This document shows, piece by piece, positions 14,094 to 22,798 of a DNA stretch of 49,165 nt. The position numbers and the translations under genes are program-made. Source of the stretch: Arthrobacter sp. ZGTC131 (lineage in GTDB: Bacteria; Actinomycetota; Actinomycetes; Actinomycetales; Micrococcaceae); the NCBI RefSeq assembly GCF_002929275.1, contig NZ_PJIK01000021.1:1-49165 (forward strand), given 5' to 3'. Under the pieces are notes generated by a model. That model searched no databases, was not told the DNA's origin, and was given only the letters and a program-made list of their open reading frames with translations. How positions within the stretch are numbered: position 1 is the stretch's first letter; every line of letters begins with the position of its first letter.

Positions 14094-15304
14094 ACTCCCA
14101 CCCCGTTGATGCGCAGGAAGTCGGACATCCGGAACGCCGCCAGGGCCGGATCCTTGAGCAGCCCGGCCTGGTCGGCGAGTTCGAAGGTCTTGGCCAGATG
14201 CACCACGGAGCGCCCGGAGTGCAGGCCGCCCACCATCTGGAAGCCCGGCTGCTTTCCGTTGAGCCAGGACATGAACGCGATGCCGGTCTTGTAGTAGAAC
14301 GTGGGGGCGCTGAAGATGTGCTTGCCCAGCTCCCGTGTGGACTCCAGGATGGCGCGGGCCCGGACGGGGTCGCCGGCGTCGTAGCTTTGCAGCGCTGCCG
14401 ACGCCGCCGGGTAGATGGCGGCGAAGATGCCCAGGAGGGCGTCCGAATGGTGTGCGCCGTCGCCGTCGATCAGTTCCGGGTAGTTGAAGTCATCGCCGGT
14501 GTAGAGCCGCACGCCGTCGGGGAGGGCCGCCCGCAACGCCACTTCGTGGCTGGCGTCGAGGAGTGAAACCTTGACGCCGTCCACCTTGTCCGCGTGCTCG
14601 CGGATCAGGGAGAGGAACGTGTCAGTGGCGGTGGAGACGTTCCCGGAGCCCCAGTAGCCGGCTAACGCAGGATCGAACATGGTGCCGAGCCAATGCAGGA
14701 TGACCGGCCGGTCCGCTTCCTGCAGCAGCGTCGAGTAGACATGCAGGTAGTCATCCGCCCCGTCGGCTACCTTCGCCAGGGCGCGCGAGGCCATCAGGAT
14801 AACCTTGGGCCCGGCCTCGGAAACGACGGCGACCTGCTCACGGTAAGCGTCCAGAACGGCCTTGACGCCGGCCTTTCCGGTAGGCAGCGAGCCGAGGTCC
14901 AGCTGGTCGGTGCCGGCCCCGCACGATACAAGGTCGCGGACGGATTTCCCTGCTGTGGCAGCGCCGCCGGCGGACACGACCGAGGCCGCTTCGACCCCCG
15001 TGCGCTTGATGAGCTGCTGGGTGGCCGCCCAGTCCAGGCCCATGCCGCGCTGGGCGGTGTCCATGGCATCTGCCACGCCAAGGCCATAGGACCAGAGCTC
15101 ATGGCGGTAGGCCAGGGTGGCCTCCCAGTCGAGCCGTGCGGGGGCACCGGGAGTGTTGTCCGCGGTGACCTCCGGAATGACGTGGGCGGCCGCGTAGGCG
15201 CGCCGGGAGGTCAGCGGCGCGGCCGGCATGGCCCACGAAGTGGCGGAGCTGAGGCGGTACTCCCGCGTGCCGCCGTCGAAGGTGGGAAGAATCAGTGAAG
15301 TCAT
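14090..15304 (-). CDS. DUF993 family protein (dihydrodipicolinate synthase-like)
   Basis: 404 aa. MTSLILPTFDGGTREYRLS begins a protein matching actinobacterial DUF993, a TIM-barrel family distantly related to DapA aldolases; VILHWLGTMFDPALAGYWG and VRLYTGDDFNYPELIDGDG are prominent segments. By context it would cleave or process a sugar-acid intermediate produced by the Gfo/Idh oxidoreductase. Its start overlaps the preceding stop by one base (TGATG), and its end overlaps the isomerase start. The biochemical reaction is unproven. Confidence 0.85.
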   Translation of the reverse strand: MTSLILPTFDGGTREYRLSSATSWAMPAAPLTSRRAYAAAHVIPEVTADNTPGAPARLDWEATLAYRHELWSYGLGVADAMDTAQRGMGLDWAATQQLIKRTGVEAASVVSAGGAATAGKSVRDLVSCGAGTDQLDLGSLPTGKAGVKAVLDAYREQVAVVSEAGPKVILMASRALAKVADGADDYLHVYSTLLQEADRPVILHWLGTMFDPALAGYWGSGNVSTATDTFLSLIREHADKVDGVKVSLLDASHEVALRAALPDGVRLYTGDDFNYPELIDGDGAHHSDALLGIFAAIYPAASAALQSYDAGDPVRARAILESTRELGKHIFSAPTFYYKTGIAFMSWLNGKQPGFQMVGGLHSGRSVVHLAKTFELADQAGLLKDPALAAFRMSDFLRINGVGV

Positions 15305-16473
15305 CAGAGCGTGATCTCCGGGATGTCGATGGTGCGGCGCTCGTCATTGGACTGCAGGCCGAGCTCGGCGAGCTGCACGCCGCGGGCTGCCGAAAGCAGG
15401 CCGAAACGGTGTTCGCGGCCGGCGACGACGTCGCGCAGGAATTCCTCCCACTGCAGCTTGAAGCCGTTGTCCAGTTCGGCGTTGGCGGGGACTTCCTGCC
15501 ACTGGCTGCGGAAGGATTCGGAGACGGGCAGGTCCGGGTTCCACACCGGCTTGGGCGTGTGGGCGCGCTGCTGGGCCACGCACTTGTTCAGTCCGGCGAC
15601 GGCGGAGCCGTGCGTGCCGTCGATCTGGAACTCCACCAGTTCGTCGCGGTAGACGCGCACTGCCCAGGAGGAGTTGATCTGGCCGATGACGTCATCGCCG
15701 CCCGGGGTTTCGAGCTCGAAGATGCCGTAGGAGGCGTCGTCGGCGGTGGCCTTGTACTCCTTGCCGGCCTCGTCCCATCGGGCGGGGATGTGGGTGGCGG
15801 TCTTGGCATTGACGCTCTTGATCTTCCCGATGATGCCTTCCAGGACGTAGTTCCAGTGGCAGAACATGTCCGTGGTCATGCCCCCGCCGTCTTCTTTGCG
15901 GTAGTTCCAGGACGGGCGCTGGGCCGCCTGGACGTCGCCTTCAAAGACCCAGTAGCCGAACTCGCCGCGGATGGAAAGGATGCGTCCGAAGAAGCCTTCA
16001 TCCACGAGGCGGCGAAGCTTGACGAGGCCGGGCAGGTAGAGCTTGTCATGGACGACGCCTGCCGTTACTCCGGCTGCCCTGCCGATGCGGGCCAGCTCGA
16101 TCGCCTCGTCCAGCGTCTCCGCCGTCGGCTTCTCGGTGAAGATGTGCTTGCCGGCGGACATGGCCTTCTTCAGCGTGGCCGCCCGGAGGCTGGTCATGGA
16201 GGCATCGAAGACGACGTCGACCGTGGGGTCGTTGATCACCGCGTCCAGGTCTGTGCTCCATTCCGAGACCTTGTGCTGCTCGGCGAGCTCGCGGATTTTG
16301 GCTTCGTTGCGGCCCACCAGGATCGGCTCGACCTGCACCCTGGTGCCGTCCTCGAGGGTGAAGCCGCCCGCATCACGGATGGGGAGGATGGACCGCAACA
16401 GGTGCTGGCGGTAGCCCATTCGCCCGGTGATGCCGTTCATGGCTATACGGATCGTCTTTGTTTCGAAGCCCAT
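15304..16473 (-). CDS. Gfo/Idh/MocA-family oxidoreductase
   Basis: 389 aa NAD(P)-dependent sugar oxidoreductase. The N-terminal Rossmann fold starts IRIAMNGITGRMGYRQHLL; the dinucleotide-binding loop GITGRMG is slightly atypical. HIFTEKPTAETLDEAIELA contains the family EKP motif with the catalytic Lys. The C-terminal alpha/beta domain includes RPSWNYRKEDGGGMTTDMFCHW. It oxidises a sugar or cyclitol; the substrate is unknown. First gene of the operon with DUF993 and the isomerase. AGAGGA lies six bases before the ATG. Two LacI-type palindromes lie between it and the divergent regulator. Confidence 0.9.
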   Translation of the reverse strand: MGFETKTIRIAMNGITGRMGYRQHLLRSILPIRDAGGFTLEDGTRVQVEPILVGRNEAKIRELAEQHKVSEWSTDLDAVINDPTVDVVFDASMTSLRAATLKKAMSAGKHIFTEKPTAETLDEAIELARIGRAAGVTAGVVHDKLYLPGLVKLRRLVDEGFFGRILSIRGEFGYWVFEGDVQAAQRPSWNYRKEDGGGMTTDMFCHWNYVLEGIIGKIKSVNAKTATHIPARWDEAGKEYKATADDASYGIFELETPGGDDVIGQINSSWAVRVYRDELVEFQIDGTHGSAVAGLNKCVAQQRAHTPKPVWNPDLPVSESFRSQWQEVPANAELDNGFKLQWEEFLRDVVAGREHRFGLLSAARGVQLAELGLQSNDERRTIDIPEITL

Positions 16474-16527
16474 GTGTCCTCTTCATAGTCAGCGAGGCTT
16501 CACGTAGTCCTAAGCCCCGGATAAGTC

Positions 16528-16543
16528 GGGAAAGCGCATTCCC
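16528..16543. promoter_or_regulatory. LacI-type operator 1
   Basis: GGGAAAGCGCATTCCC is a palindrome with one mismatched pair, centred on GCGC. It lies in the intergenic region shared with the divergent lacI-type gene, 48 bases from the second site. Confidence 0.65.
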
Positions 16544-16575
16544 ACCGCTCCCATGATGCCCATTTCCGGCCGGAT

Positions 16576-16591
16576 TGGCAAGCGCTTTCCT
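16576..16591. promoter_or_regulatory. LacI-type operator 2
   Basis: TGGCAAGCGCTTTCCT has the perfect central palindrome AAGCGCTT typical of LacI/CcpA-family operators. Centre-to-centre distance to operator 1 is 48 bases. Confidence 0.7.
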
Positions 16592-16667
16592 CAGATCTCC
16601 GCAACTGCCATAATGTGAACGTTGCCGCAGCGGTCGAAGCTGCGCCGTCGAAGAAGAGGAGTTGTTT

Positions 16668-17747
16668 GTGGCTGCCAGCACGCTGACCGAGGTGGCCCGC
16701 CTGGCCGGGGTCTCCCCCGCCACCGCATCGCGCGTCCTCAATGGTTCGGCGCGGACGCCCGGGCCGGACATCGCGGAGCGCGTGCGGAATGCTGCCGAGT
16801 CACTGGGCTACATTCCAAACGCCCAGGCCCAGGGGCTCGCGAAGTCGAGTTCCGGGCTCCTCGGGCTGATCGTGCACGACATCGCCGACCCCTACTTCTC
16901 CGCCATCGCCCGCGGGGTGCAGGATGCCGCCCGCGAACAGGGCAAGATGGTTTTGCTGGCCACCACCGGCGGCACGCCTGCCGACGAGCGGGTGGCCGTG
17001 GCCGCGTTCGCCGCGCGAAGGGCCGACTCGATAGTGATTGCCGGGTCCCGCTCCACGCGCCCGGCGGACCAGGACGGCAACGCCGAGCTTGCGGCCGAAC
17101 TGGACCGGTACTGCCGCAATGGCGGCCGGGTGGGCGTTGTGGGACATCCCGTCGTCGGAGCCTCAGCCTCCGAGGGTTACCACGTGGTTGCCGTTCCGAA
17201 TGAAGAACTCGCTGCGGAACTGGCACGGCAGTTGGCGGCGAACCACGCCCAGGAGTTCGTGATCGTCGCCGGGCCGGAGGGACTCCTGACGTCCGATGAC
17301 CGCGTTCGCGGCTTCCAGAAGGGACTGGCAGCCGCCGGAAAGCCGCCGGCGGAGGTCATGCACAGCGGCTTTGACCGCGCCGGAGGCTATGAGGCCGGCC
17401 AACTGCTGGCTGCCCGCATCAAGGCGGACCAGGCGTCGGGTGCGGCCTCTTCGCGGCCCTGCATCTTCGCGGTCAACGACGTCATGGCCATCGGCGCGGC
17501 CGCAGCACTGCGCTCGGAGGGGCTGCGGATTCCGCGCGACGCCTCGGTCGCCGGGTTCGACGACATCGAGACCCTGCGCGACTTCCGGCCGGCGCTGTCC
17601 ACTGTGCGGCTTCCGCTGGAGGAGATCGGCCGGCTGGCTGCCCTGGGCACTGCCGGGAACTCAGCGGCCGACGTCAGCGCCGGTGCGGTGACGGGTCAGG
17701 TGACGCTTCGCCGGAGCACCGAGACACCCCCGCAGGTTGCCGCGTAA
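16668..17747 (+). CDS. LacI-family transcriptional regulator
   Basis: 359 aa. The N-terminal HTH is LTEVARLAGVSPATASRVLNG with the hinge helix PNAQAQGLAKSSSG, the residues that intercalate in the minor groove of AAGCGCTT-type operators. The periplasmic-binding-like effector domain includes LGLIVHDIADPYFSAIARG, the segment ADSIVIAGSR, and the C-terminal CIFAVNDVMAIGAAAALRSEG and VAGFDDIE. The GTG at 16668 has AGAAGAGGAG six bases upstream and fits better than the TTG at 16662. It is divergent from the sugar operon and most likely represses it until a sugar ligand binds. Confidence 0.92.
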   Translation: MAASTLTEVARLAGVSPATASRVLNGSARTPGPDIAERVRNAAESLGYIPNAQAQGLAKSSSGLLGLIVHDIADPYFSAIARGVQDAAREQGKMVLLATTGGTPADERVAVAAFAARRADSIVIAGSRSTRPADQDGNAELAAELDRYCRNGGRVGVVGHPVVGASASEGYHVVAVPNEELAAELARQLAANHAQEFVIVAGPEGLLTSDDRVRGFQKGLAAAGKPPAEVMHSGFDRAGGYEAGQLLAARIKADQASGAASSRPCIFAVNDVMAIGAAAALRSEGLRIPRDASVAGFDDIETLRDFRPALSTVRLPLEEIGRLAALGTAGNSAADVSAGAVTGQVTLRRSTETPPQVAA

Positions 17748-17789
17748 CCGCAGCCGACGGCAGGCCTCGCCAGGCCCGATGGCCTGATC

Positions 17790-17795
17790 TAGGCT
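17790..17795 (+). promoter_or_regulatory. -10 box TAGGCT, probable leaderless start
   Basis: TAGGCT is followed by six bases and the ATG at 17802. Confidence 0.5.
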
Positions 17796-17801
17796 GTTGC
17801 C

Positions 17802-18491
17802 ATGACACCGCCGGATGCCATGGGTCAGCCTGATAAGGACGCCGCAGGCGGCATCTCTACCGCCATAGCGGAATGGCCCGACGTCGAGCAGCTGTTCGGC
17901 GTCCGTGGCGAACCCTCACGGTGCTGGTGCCGGTTCTTCGCCCTGGCCGGGGCTGACTTTGCGGCGACGCCGCCTGCCGCCCGCAAGGCCCTGCTGAAAG
18001 ACAGGTTCGACGGCGGCATGCCGGCTCCCGGCGTCCTCGCCTACCGGGATGGCACCCCGGTGGGCTGGTGTGCCGTTGAGCCGCGGGAGTGCTACCCGCG
18101 GATTCTGCGTTCACAGGTCCTCAAGGCCGCCGGCCCGGAGATAGCGGGCGCTGCCCGGCCCGGCCATGACTCCCCTGGCGAGGCCCCTGGAAAGTCATCC
18201 GGAGCAACCGGCGTGTGGTCCGTCAGCTGCTTCGTCGTCTCCCCCGACCACCGCCGCAGCGGAGTCGCGGCCGCCCTCCTGAGAGCCGCCGTCGGGCATG
18301 CAAAAGCCCACGGAGCGACAGTGGTGGAAGGCTATCCCGTGGACACCGCCAAACGGCCCAAGGCCGGCGCCCCGGATCTGTACCAGGGGACGCTCGGGCT
18401 CTTCCTGGACGCCGGCTTTGAGTTGGTCAGTGACGCCGTTCCGGGCCGGGCAGTGGTGCGCCTGAGGGTCGGACCGCACAGCTCCGGCTGA
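17802..18491 (+). CDS. GNAT-family N-acetyltransferase
   Basis: 229 aa. The acetyl-CoA-binding core is WSVSCFVVSPDHRRSGVAAALLRAAVGHAKAHG, with the R/Q-x-x-G-x-A pattern HRRSGVAAAL. The N-terminal part (CWCRFFALAGADFAATPP, GTPVGWCAVEPRECYPRI) and the C-terminal LYQGTLGLFLDAGFELV match a common subgroup with a Trp/Cys-rich N-terminus. An insert rich in Gly, Pro and Ser lies at residues about 110-135. The substrate is unknown. The TAGGCT box six bases before the ATG suggests a leaderless transcript. Confidence 0.85.
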   Translation: MTPPDAMGQPDKDAAGGISTAIAEWPDVEQLFGVRGEPSRCWCRFFALAGADFAATPPAARKALLKDRFDGGMPAPGVLAYRDGTPVGWCAVEPRECYPRILRSQVLKAAGPEIAGAARPGHDSPGEAPGKSSGATGVWSVSCFVVSPDHRRSGVAAALLRAAVGHAKAHGATVVEGYPVDTAKRPKAGAPDLYQGTLGLFLDAGFELVSDAVPGRAVVRLRVGPHSSG

Positions 18492-18503
18492 CCGAGGACG
18501 TCG

Positions 18504-19409
18504 CTAGCGGCTTAGCGCCCGAATCGTCCAGCCTGCCTCATGCGATGAGCCGGGAAGCAGCTCCACCACGTCCGTTCCCGAGTTGAAGGCGTCGGGCGGA
18601 CAGGTCATCGGCTCCACCGCCAGTCCGAGCCGGTCCGGCCCCACGGGCTTGTCCGCCGTGTGGACCTGCACCCACGGGCACGCGTCATCCCATTCGAGCT
18701 CCACGCCCGTGCCGGACGGGTCGAAGACACGCACGGCCGCCCGTCCCTGGGAGTTGCGGCGAATGCCCGTGAAGGCGTGGTCAATCCGGACGGGACCCAG
18801 GCTCCGCTCGTTCCGGAAATCGAACTCATGCCCCTCGACAGTCCTGAGTTGCAGCGGCAGCAGCCGGTCCGGCGTGACCTCGAGAAACTCATCGGCCGGG
18901 AGTTCCAGCGTCCATTCATCCAGCGGGGCGGAGCCTGCGGCCAAGTACGGATGGGGGCAAACCCCGTACGGGGCCGGCGTCTCTCCGACATTGACGGCGG
19001 TGACAGTGCAGTGCAGGCCGTCGGCCAGCAGCTCGTAGGAGGCGGTCACCGCAAGCTCGCCCGGATAGGCGGGCCCGGCGCCGACGGAGCAGCGGAGCGT
19101 GACCGAGGAATCCGTCCCCTTCACCAGCGCCCAGGGCACATCAAGCACGAGGCCATGCAGTGCCGTGTTCCGCCGGGGCTCGTTGATAACGGCCTGAAAC
19201 GTCCTGCCGCCGTGGCTGTACCGGCCCCCGGCCACGCGGTTGGGCCACGGAGCGCAGACAACGCCCCGATAGTCCGGAATGGGGCCGTCCTCGCCGAAGC
19301 CGACCACCAGATCCCTCCCGCCATACCTCAGTTCACGCAAGGCTCCGCTGCGCTCGGTGATGATGGCCGAATAGGGGCCGAGTCTGATGGCGTGCTCCGT
19401 GAGCGGCAT
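18504..19409 (-). CDS. Aldose 1-epimerase family protein
   Basis: 301 aa galactose-mutarotase-like beta-sandwich: GRDLVVGFGEDGPIPDYRGVVCAPWPNRVAGG contains the substrate-binding Asn-Arg, HGLVLDVPW the first catalytic His, and CPHPYLAAG the second. The C-terminal VAVEPMTCPPDAFNSG carries the catalytic Glu. It interconverts anomers of an aldose. I place the start at MPLTEHAIRLG (19409), with GGGAA upstream; a start at 19445 would put the operator palindrome inside the coding region. Confidence 0.88.
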   Translation of the reverse strand: MPLTEHAIRLGPYSAIITERSGALRELRYGGRDLVVGFGEDGPIPDYRGVVCAPWPNRVAGGRYSHGGRTFQAVINEPRRNTALHGLVLDVPWALVKGTDSSVTLRCSVGAGPAYPGELAVTASYELLADGLHCTVTAVNVGETPAPYGVCPHPYLAAGSAPLDEWTLELPADEFLEVTPDRLLPLQLRTVEGHEFDFRNERSLGPVRIDHAFTGIRRNSQGRAAVRVFDPSGTGVELEWDDACPWVQVHTADKPVGPDRLGLAVEPMTCPPDAFNSGTDVVELLPGSSHEAGWTIRALSR

Positions 19410-19424
19410 TGAGTTCCCGTCTTT

Positions 19425-19436
19425 GTTAGCGCTAAC
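19425..19436. promoter_or_regulatory. Palindromic operator before the aldose epimerase gene
   Basis: GTTAGCGCTAAC is a perfect 12-bp palindrome with the GCGC centre of LacI-family operators, 16 bases before the start codon. TTGACG and TATTCT lie upstream on the minus strand with a short 14-base spacer. A roadblock or repressor site is likely. Confidence 0.65.
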
Positions 19437-19502
19437 TTTGTTCATTAAGAGAAAGAATATCCCAGGCAGGGCGCGTCAAGGGCAGGACGTGCCAGTGCAG
19501 GA

Positions 19503-20270
19503 TCAGGGCAGGGTAAGGATCACCGGACCGTCCGCCGTGATGGCCACCGTGTGTTCACTGTGCGCAGCCCTGCGGCCGTTGGCGGAGCGCAGCGTCCATT
19601 CGTCGTCGTCATGGTAGTAATCGCCCTGGCCGCCGAGAATGAGCATCGGCTCGATGGCGATGACCAGCCCCTCGGTCAGCTTGATCCCCCGCCCGGGCCG
19701 GCCGTCGTTGGGGACCGGAGGTTCGGCGTGCATGGTGCGGCCGATCCCGTGCCCGCCGTGGTCAGCCAACAGCCCGTAGCCGGCCCGGCGGGCAGCGCCA
19801 CCGATCGCATACGCGAGGTCGCCCATTTTGTTGCCCACCCGCGCGGCGTCGATGCCCCTGGCCAGCGCAGCCTCGGTCTCGTCGATGAGCGCCTGGTCCA
19901 CCGGATCCGCCGTGCCCACGATGAAGCTGACGGCGGCATCCCCGCACCAGCCCTCGAGGAACGCGCCGCAGTCCACGCTCAGCAGGTCTCCGTCCTGCAG
20001 CCGGTATCCGTTGGGGATGCCGTGCACCACCGCGTCATTGACGCTGGTGCAGATCACGCCCGGAAAGGGAACGGATGCCCAGCGCGGCCGGTAGTCGAGG
20101 AACGCCGGCGTGGCTCCGGCGTCGGAAATCGAGGCGGCGGCGACGCCGTCGAGTTCCTTCAGGGAAACACCGACTGCGGCAGCCTGGCGGACCGCCGCCA
20201 GCGTGCTGGCCACGACACGACCGGCATCGCGCATCAAGGCAATTTCCTCGGGAGTCTTGATCATGGACAT
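19503..20270 (-). CDS. map: Type I methionine aminopeptidase
   Basis: 255 aa. It removes N-terminal Met from new proteins. The five metal ligands are visible: Asp in LLSVDCGAFLEGW, Asp in WCGDAAVSF, His in GGHGIGRTMHAEP, Glu in VIAIEPMLI and Glu in AHSEHTVAIT. It also has the substrate His in VHGIPNGYRL. The length is that of the short type Ia/Ib enzyme without an N-terminal zinc finger. Actinobacteria often carry two map genes; this one is not next to adk/infA, so it is probably the second copy. Confidence 0.94.
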   Translation of the reverse strand: MSMIKTPEEIALMRDAGRVVASTLAAVRQAAAVGVSLKELDGVAAASISDAGATPAFLDYRPRWASVPFPGVICTSVNDAVVHGIPNGYRLQDGDLLSVDCGAFLEGWCGDAAVSFIVGTADPVDQALIDETEAALARGIDAARVGNKMGDLAYAIGGAARRAGYGLLADHGGHGIGRTMHAEPPVPNDGRPGRGIKLTEGLVIAIEPMLILGGQGDYYHDDDEWTLRSANGRRAAHSEHTVAITADGPVILTLP

Positions 20271-20393
20271 GTAGGGCCTCCAGGATTTCTTTGGCGCGGC
20301 AGGCCGAATCCCGCTTGCGGCGCCTCTTACCCTGCCTACTTTAGGACCACGCGGGCCGCTCCGGCAGCGGCCGTCCGCGTTCCGGGAACCGGC

Positions 20394-20399
20394 TATCTT
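20394..20399 (+). promoter_or_regulatory. -10 box TATCTT, probable leaderless start
   Basis: TATCTT is followed by six bases and the ATG at 20406, which is the native start of the broken DNA alkylation repair gene. Confidence 0.45.
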
Positions 20400-20405
20400 G
20401 GCAGC

Positions 20406-21094
20406 ATGGCAAATGACGAGGTGCTGGCCGCCATCCGCTCCGGGCTGCGGCGCCGCGGCGGACCCGGTCCGCGGTGCTTCGGCGCAGGCCTACATGAAGT
20501 CATCAACGCCGTCCCTCGGCGTCCGGGTGCCGGACGTCCGGAAGACCACCAAGGCCGTTGCGGCCGCGCATCCCTTCGCCTCTGCCGAGGAACTGCGGTC
20601 CACGGTGCTCGCCCTGTGGCGGGAGGCCGCCTACCGCGAGGAGCGCTACGCGGCCATCGACCTCACCGGCCTGCGGCTGGTTGCCCGCGACCTCGGGATG
20701 CTTCCGGTGTATGAGGAAATCATCCGCACCGGCGCATCCTGGGATTATGTGGACGGCGTGGCCCACCGGATCTGCGCCCTGCTCCAGGCCCACCGGGAGG
20801 AACTCACCCCCGTGCTGCTCCGCTGGAGCAAGGACCAGGACTTCTGGATCAGGCGGGCCTCCATCACCGCCCAGCTTGGCGCCAAATCCCGCACGGACAC
20901 GGCACTGCTCGCGAGCGTCATCGAGGCCAACATGGCCGACAGGGAGTTCTTCATCCGCAAGGCCATCGGGTGGGTGCTGCGCGAGTACGCCAAAACCGAG
21001 CCCGGCTGGGTCTTGGAATTTGTCGAGCGAAACGGCGCATCCCTCAGCCCGCTCTCGCGCAGGGAAGCCGCTGAAGAACGTCCCGGTCAGATGA
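20406..21094 (+). pseudogene. DNA alkylation repair protein (AlkD-like), two frameshifts
   Basis: HEAT-repeat DNA glycosylase family that removes alkylated bases. The native start reads MANDEVLAAIRSGLRR, but the frame is then lost. The main frame resumes as AADPVRGASAQAYMKS and runs through DFWIRRASITAQLGAKS and FIRKAIGWVLREYAK, which are family hallmarks. Near the end SRREAAEERP is out of frame with the expected SRREALKNVPVR, which ends at the TGA at 21092-21094. Each shift equals one extra C, at about 20451-20455 and about 21067-21070. The corrected product is about 228 aa. It overlaps the convergent mptB end by eight bases. It is either a pseudogene or a double sequencing error. Confidence 0.8.
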
Positions 21095-22643
21095 CGGGCC
21101 GCGTAGTGACGGGCTGGTCCGACTTGCTGAAAAGCAGCTTGGTGCTCCGGTCCAGGAAGATCAGGTACAGCGCAAACAGCAGGGCGATGATGGCCGCGGC
21201 GTTGCGGGCCAGCGCCAGGGCCAGGCCCAGGTCCTCGGTCTGCAGATACGGGAAAACTTCCAGCTGGTCCGAAATGGCGTAGACCATGAAGAAGGACACA
21301 ATGAAGTACAGCGCCTTGACCTGCCAGTCATCCCGGATGCCGGTCACGGCAAACAGCGGGATCAGCCAGACCACGTACCAGGACTGAATCATGGGGGCCA
21401 GCACCACCACGGCGGCGAAAGCCAGCGTCAGCCGGCGCATGAGGCGGTCGTGGTCTCCCCTGAAGATCTGCCAGGCGACAATTCCCACGGCAAGCACCTT
21501 GCCGGCGTCGTAAACCAGCTTGGCCAGGCCCCATCCGTCCAGGCTGAACGCATTCGCGATGGAGGCGACCACGAGGCCCAGCAGGCCCACCGGGGCGTAC
21601 CAGATCCACACACTGCCGGGTGCGGACAAGCCGTTGATCCAGCCGAAGCCGAAACCGTTCACCAGGCTCATGAGGTAGAGCAGCGCAAAGCTGATTCCCG
21701 CGGTCAGGCCCCAGAAAACGAACTTTCGCGGCCAGCTGGCTCCCTTGCCCGCCCAGAGCAGTCCGATGAAGGGCAGGAACACCACAGTGATGGGCTTCAC
21801 CGCAATGGAGGCCGTCACCAGGACAATTCCGAGGATGACGCGCCGGGTGGCTGAGTAATACAGTCCGGCGAGGGCGAGGCCGATCATGAGCGCGTCGTTG
21901 TGGACGCTCGCGATGAAGTTGGTGAGGAACAACGGGTTCGCCGCCGTAAGCCAGAGGGCACGGTGGGGGTTGACGCCGTGGAGTTCGGCGAGTTTGGGGA
22001 CGTAGATAATGCACAGGGCCACCCCGGCCAGCGCAGCGAGGCGGAACAGCATGATGCTCGCCTCGGGGTGGACGTTGGTGGACCAGACAACGAACTGCTC
22101 GATCCAGAGGAACAGCTGCCCGTAGGGCACCGGTGCTTCGGTCCACATCTTGTCAGCGCCAAGCTGGAAGTAATTGGACAGCGCCGAGATGCCGTTCTCG
22201 TACGGATTGAACCCCTCCACCATCAGGCGGCCCTGGCCGATGTAGGCGTAGACGTCCCGGCTGAACAAGGGGACCGTGAACATCATGGGAAGGCCCCACG
22301 CGGCGATGGCTTGGAGTGTGGCCCTGCGGGCCGCTTTGCCCCAGATGTGGATGTGCTGGCCCAGTCTCAACCAGGCCCGGACCAGCAGCATTCCGCCGAC
22401 GGCCAGCAGCACGATGGACAGCGCGACGCCGAAAGCCTCGGTGCGCATCCAGATGAACAGCGGCATCCGCCGCAGCTCCGACGCCGGAGCGAGCCAGCCG
22501 ACGCCGAGGGACCCGACGACCAGGAACACAGAACCAATAAAACCGGAGAAGATCGGCGAGCGAGGGTTGTCCACCTCTGCCCGGGCCGGGTCAGTGGAAG
22601 TGCCGGTGGCCTTTTCCCCAATCGCAGGCACGGGCGCCGTCAT
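21087..22643 (-). CDS. mptB: Polyprenol-phosphate-mannose-dependent mannosyltransferase, MptB-like
   Basis: 518 aa multi-spanning GT-C glycosyltransferase with about 12-13 hydrophobic segments. The first periplasmic loop carries the typical acidic motif in FSRDVYAYIGQGRLMVEGFNPYE. Later segments ANPLFLTNFIASVHNDALMIGLAL and KPITVVFLPFIG are also characteristic. The family adds alpha-1,6-mannose to membrane lipoglycans (lipomannan core) using polyprenyl-phosphate mannose outside the membrane. The start at 22643 (MTAPVPAIG) gives a short cytoplasmic N-terminus; an upstream ATG adds 39 basic residues without support. The specific substrate in this genus is inferred. Confidence 0.85.
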   Translation of the reverse strand: MTAPVPAIGEKATGTSTDPARAEVDNPRSPIFSGFIGSVFLVVGSLGVGWLAPASELRRMPLFIWMRTEAFGVALSIVLLAVGGMLLVRAWLRLGQHIHIWGKAARRATLQAIAAWGLPMMFTVPLFSRDVYAYIGQGRLMVEGFNPYENGISALSNYFQLGADKMWTEAPVPYGQLFLWIEQFVVWSTNVHPEASIMLFRLAALAGVALCIIYVPKLAELHGVNPHRALWLTAANPLFLTNFIASVHNDALMIGLALAGLYYSATRRVILGIVLVTASIAVKPITVVFLPFIGLLWAGKGASWPRKFVFWGLTAGISFALLYLMSLVNGFGFGWINGLSAPGSVWIWYAPVGLLGLVVASIANAFSLDGWGLAKLVYDAGKVLAVGIVAWQIFRGDHDRLMRRLTLAFAAVVVLAPMIQSWYVVWLIPLFAVTGIRDDWQVKALYFIVSFFMVYAISDQLEVFPYLQTEDLGLALALARNAAAIIALLFALYLIFLDRSTKLLFSKSDQPVTTRPVI

Positions 22644-22786
22644 CTCAGGATCGTCCAATCTGTTGTGGGCATACTGCCACCATCTGCGCCCGCTATATCC
22701 GGCCAGAAGGGATTGCGGCAGGCGCACAGGGACGCCGCCACGTACCCGAAATCTTAGCATCGCACGGTGGCGGGACGACGAAACGG

Positions 22787-22792
22787 TAGGCT
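22787..22792 (+). promoter_or_regulatory. -10 box TAGGCT, probable leaderless start
   Basis: TAGGCT is followed by six bases and the GTG start of orn at 22799. Confidence 0.5.
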
Positions 22793-22798
22793 GATCGG

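Noticed and set aside
20398-21282. 294-codon open frame as an intact DNA alkylation repair protein
   Set aside because: Its first 20 and last 70 residues do not fit the family; the correct N- and C-termini lie in other frames, so the gene is annotated as frameshifted.
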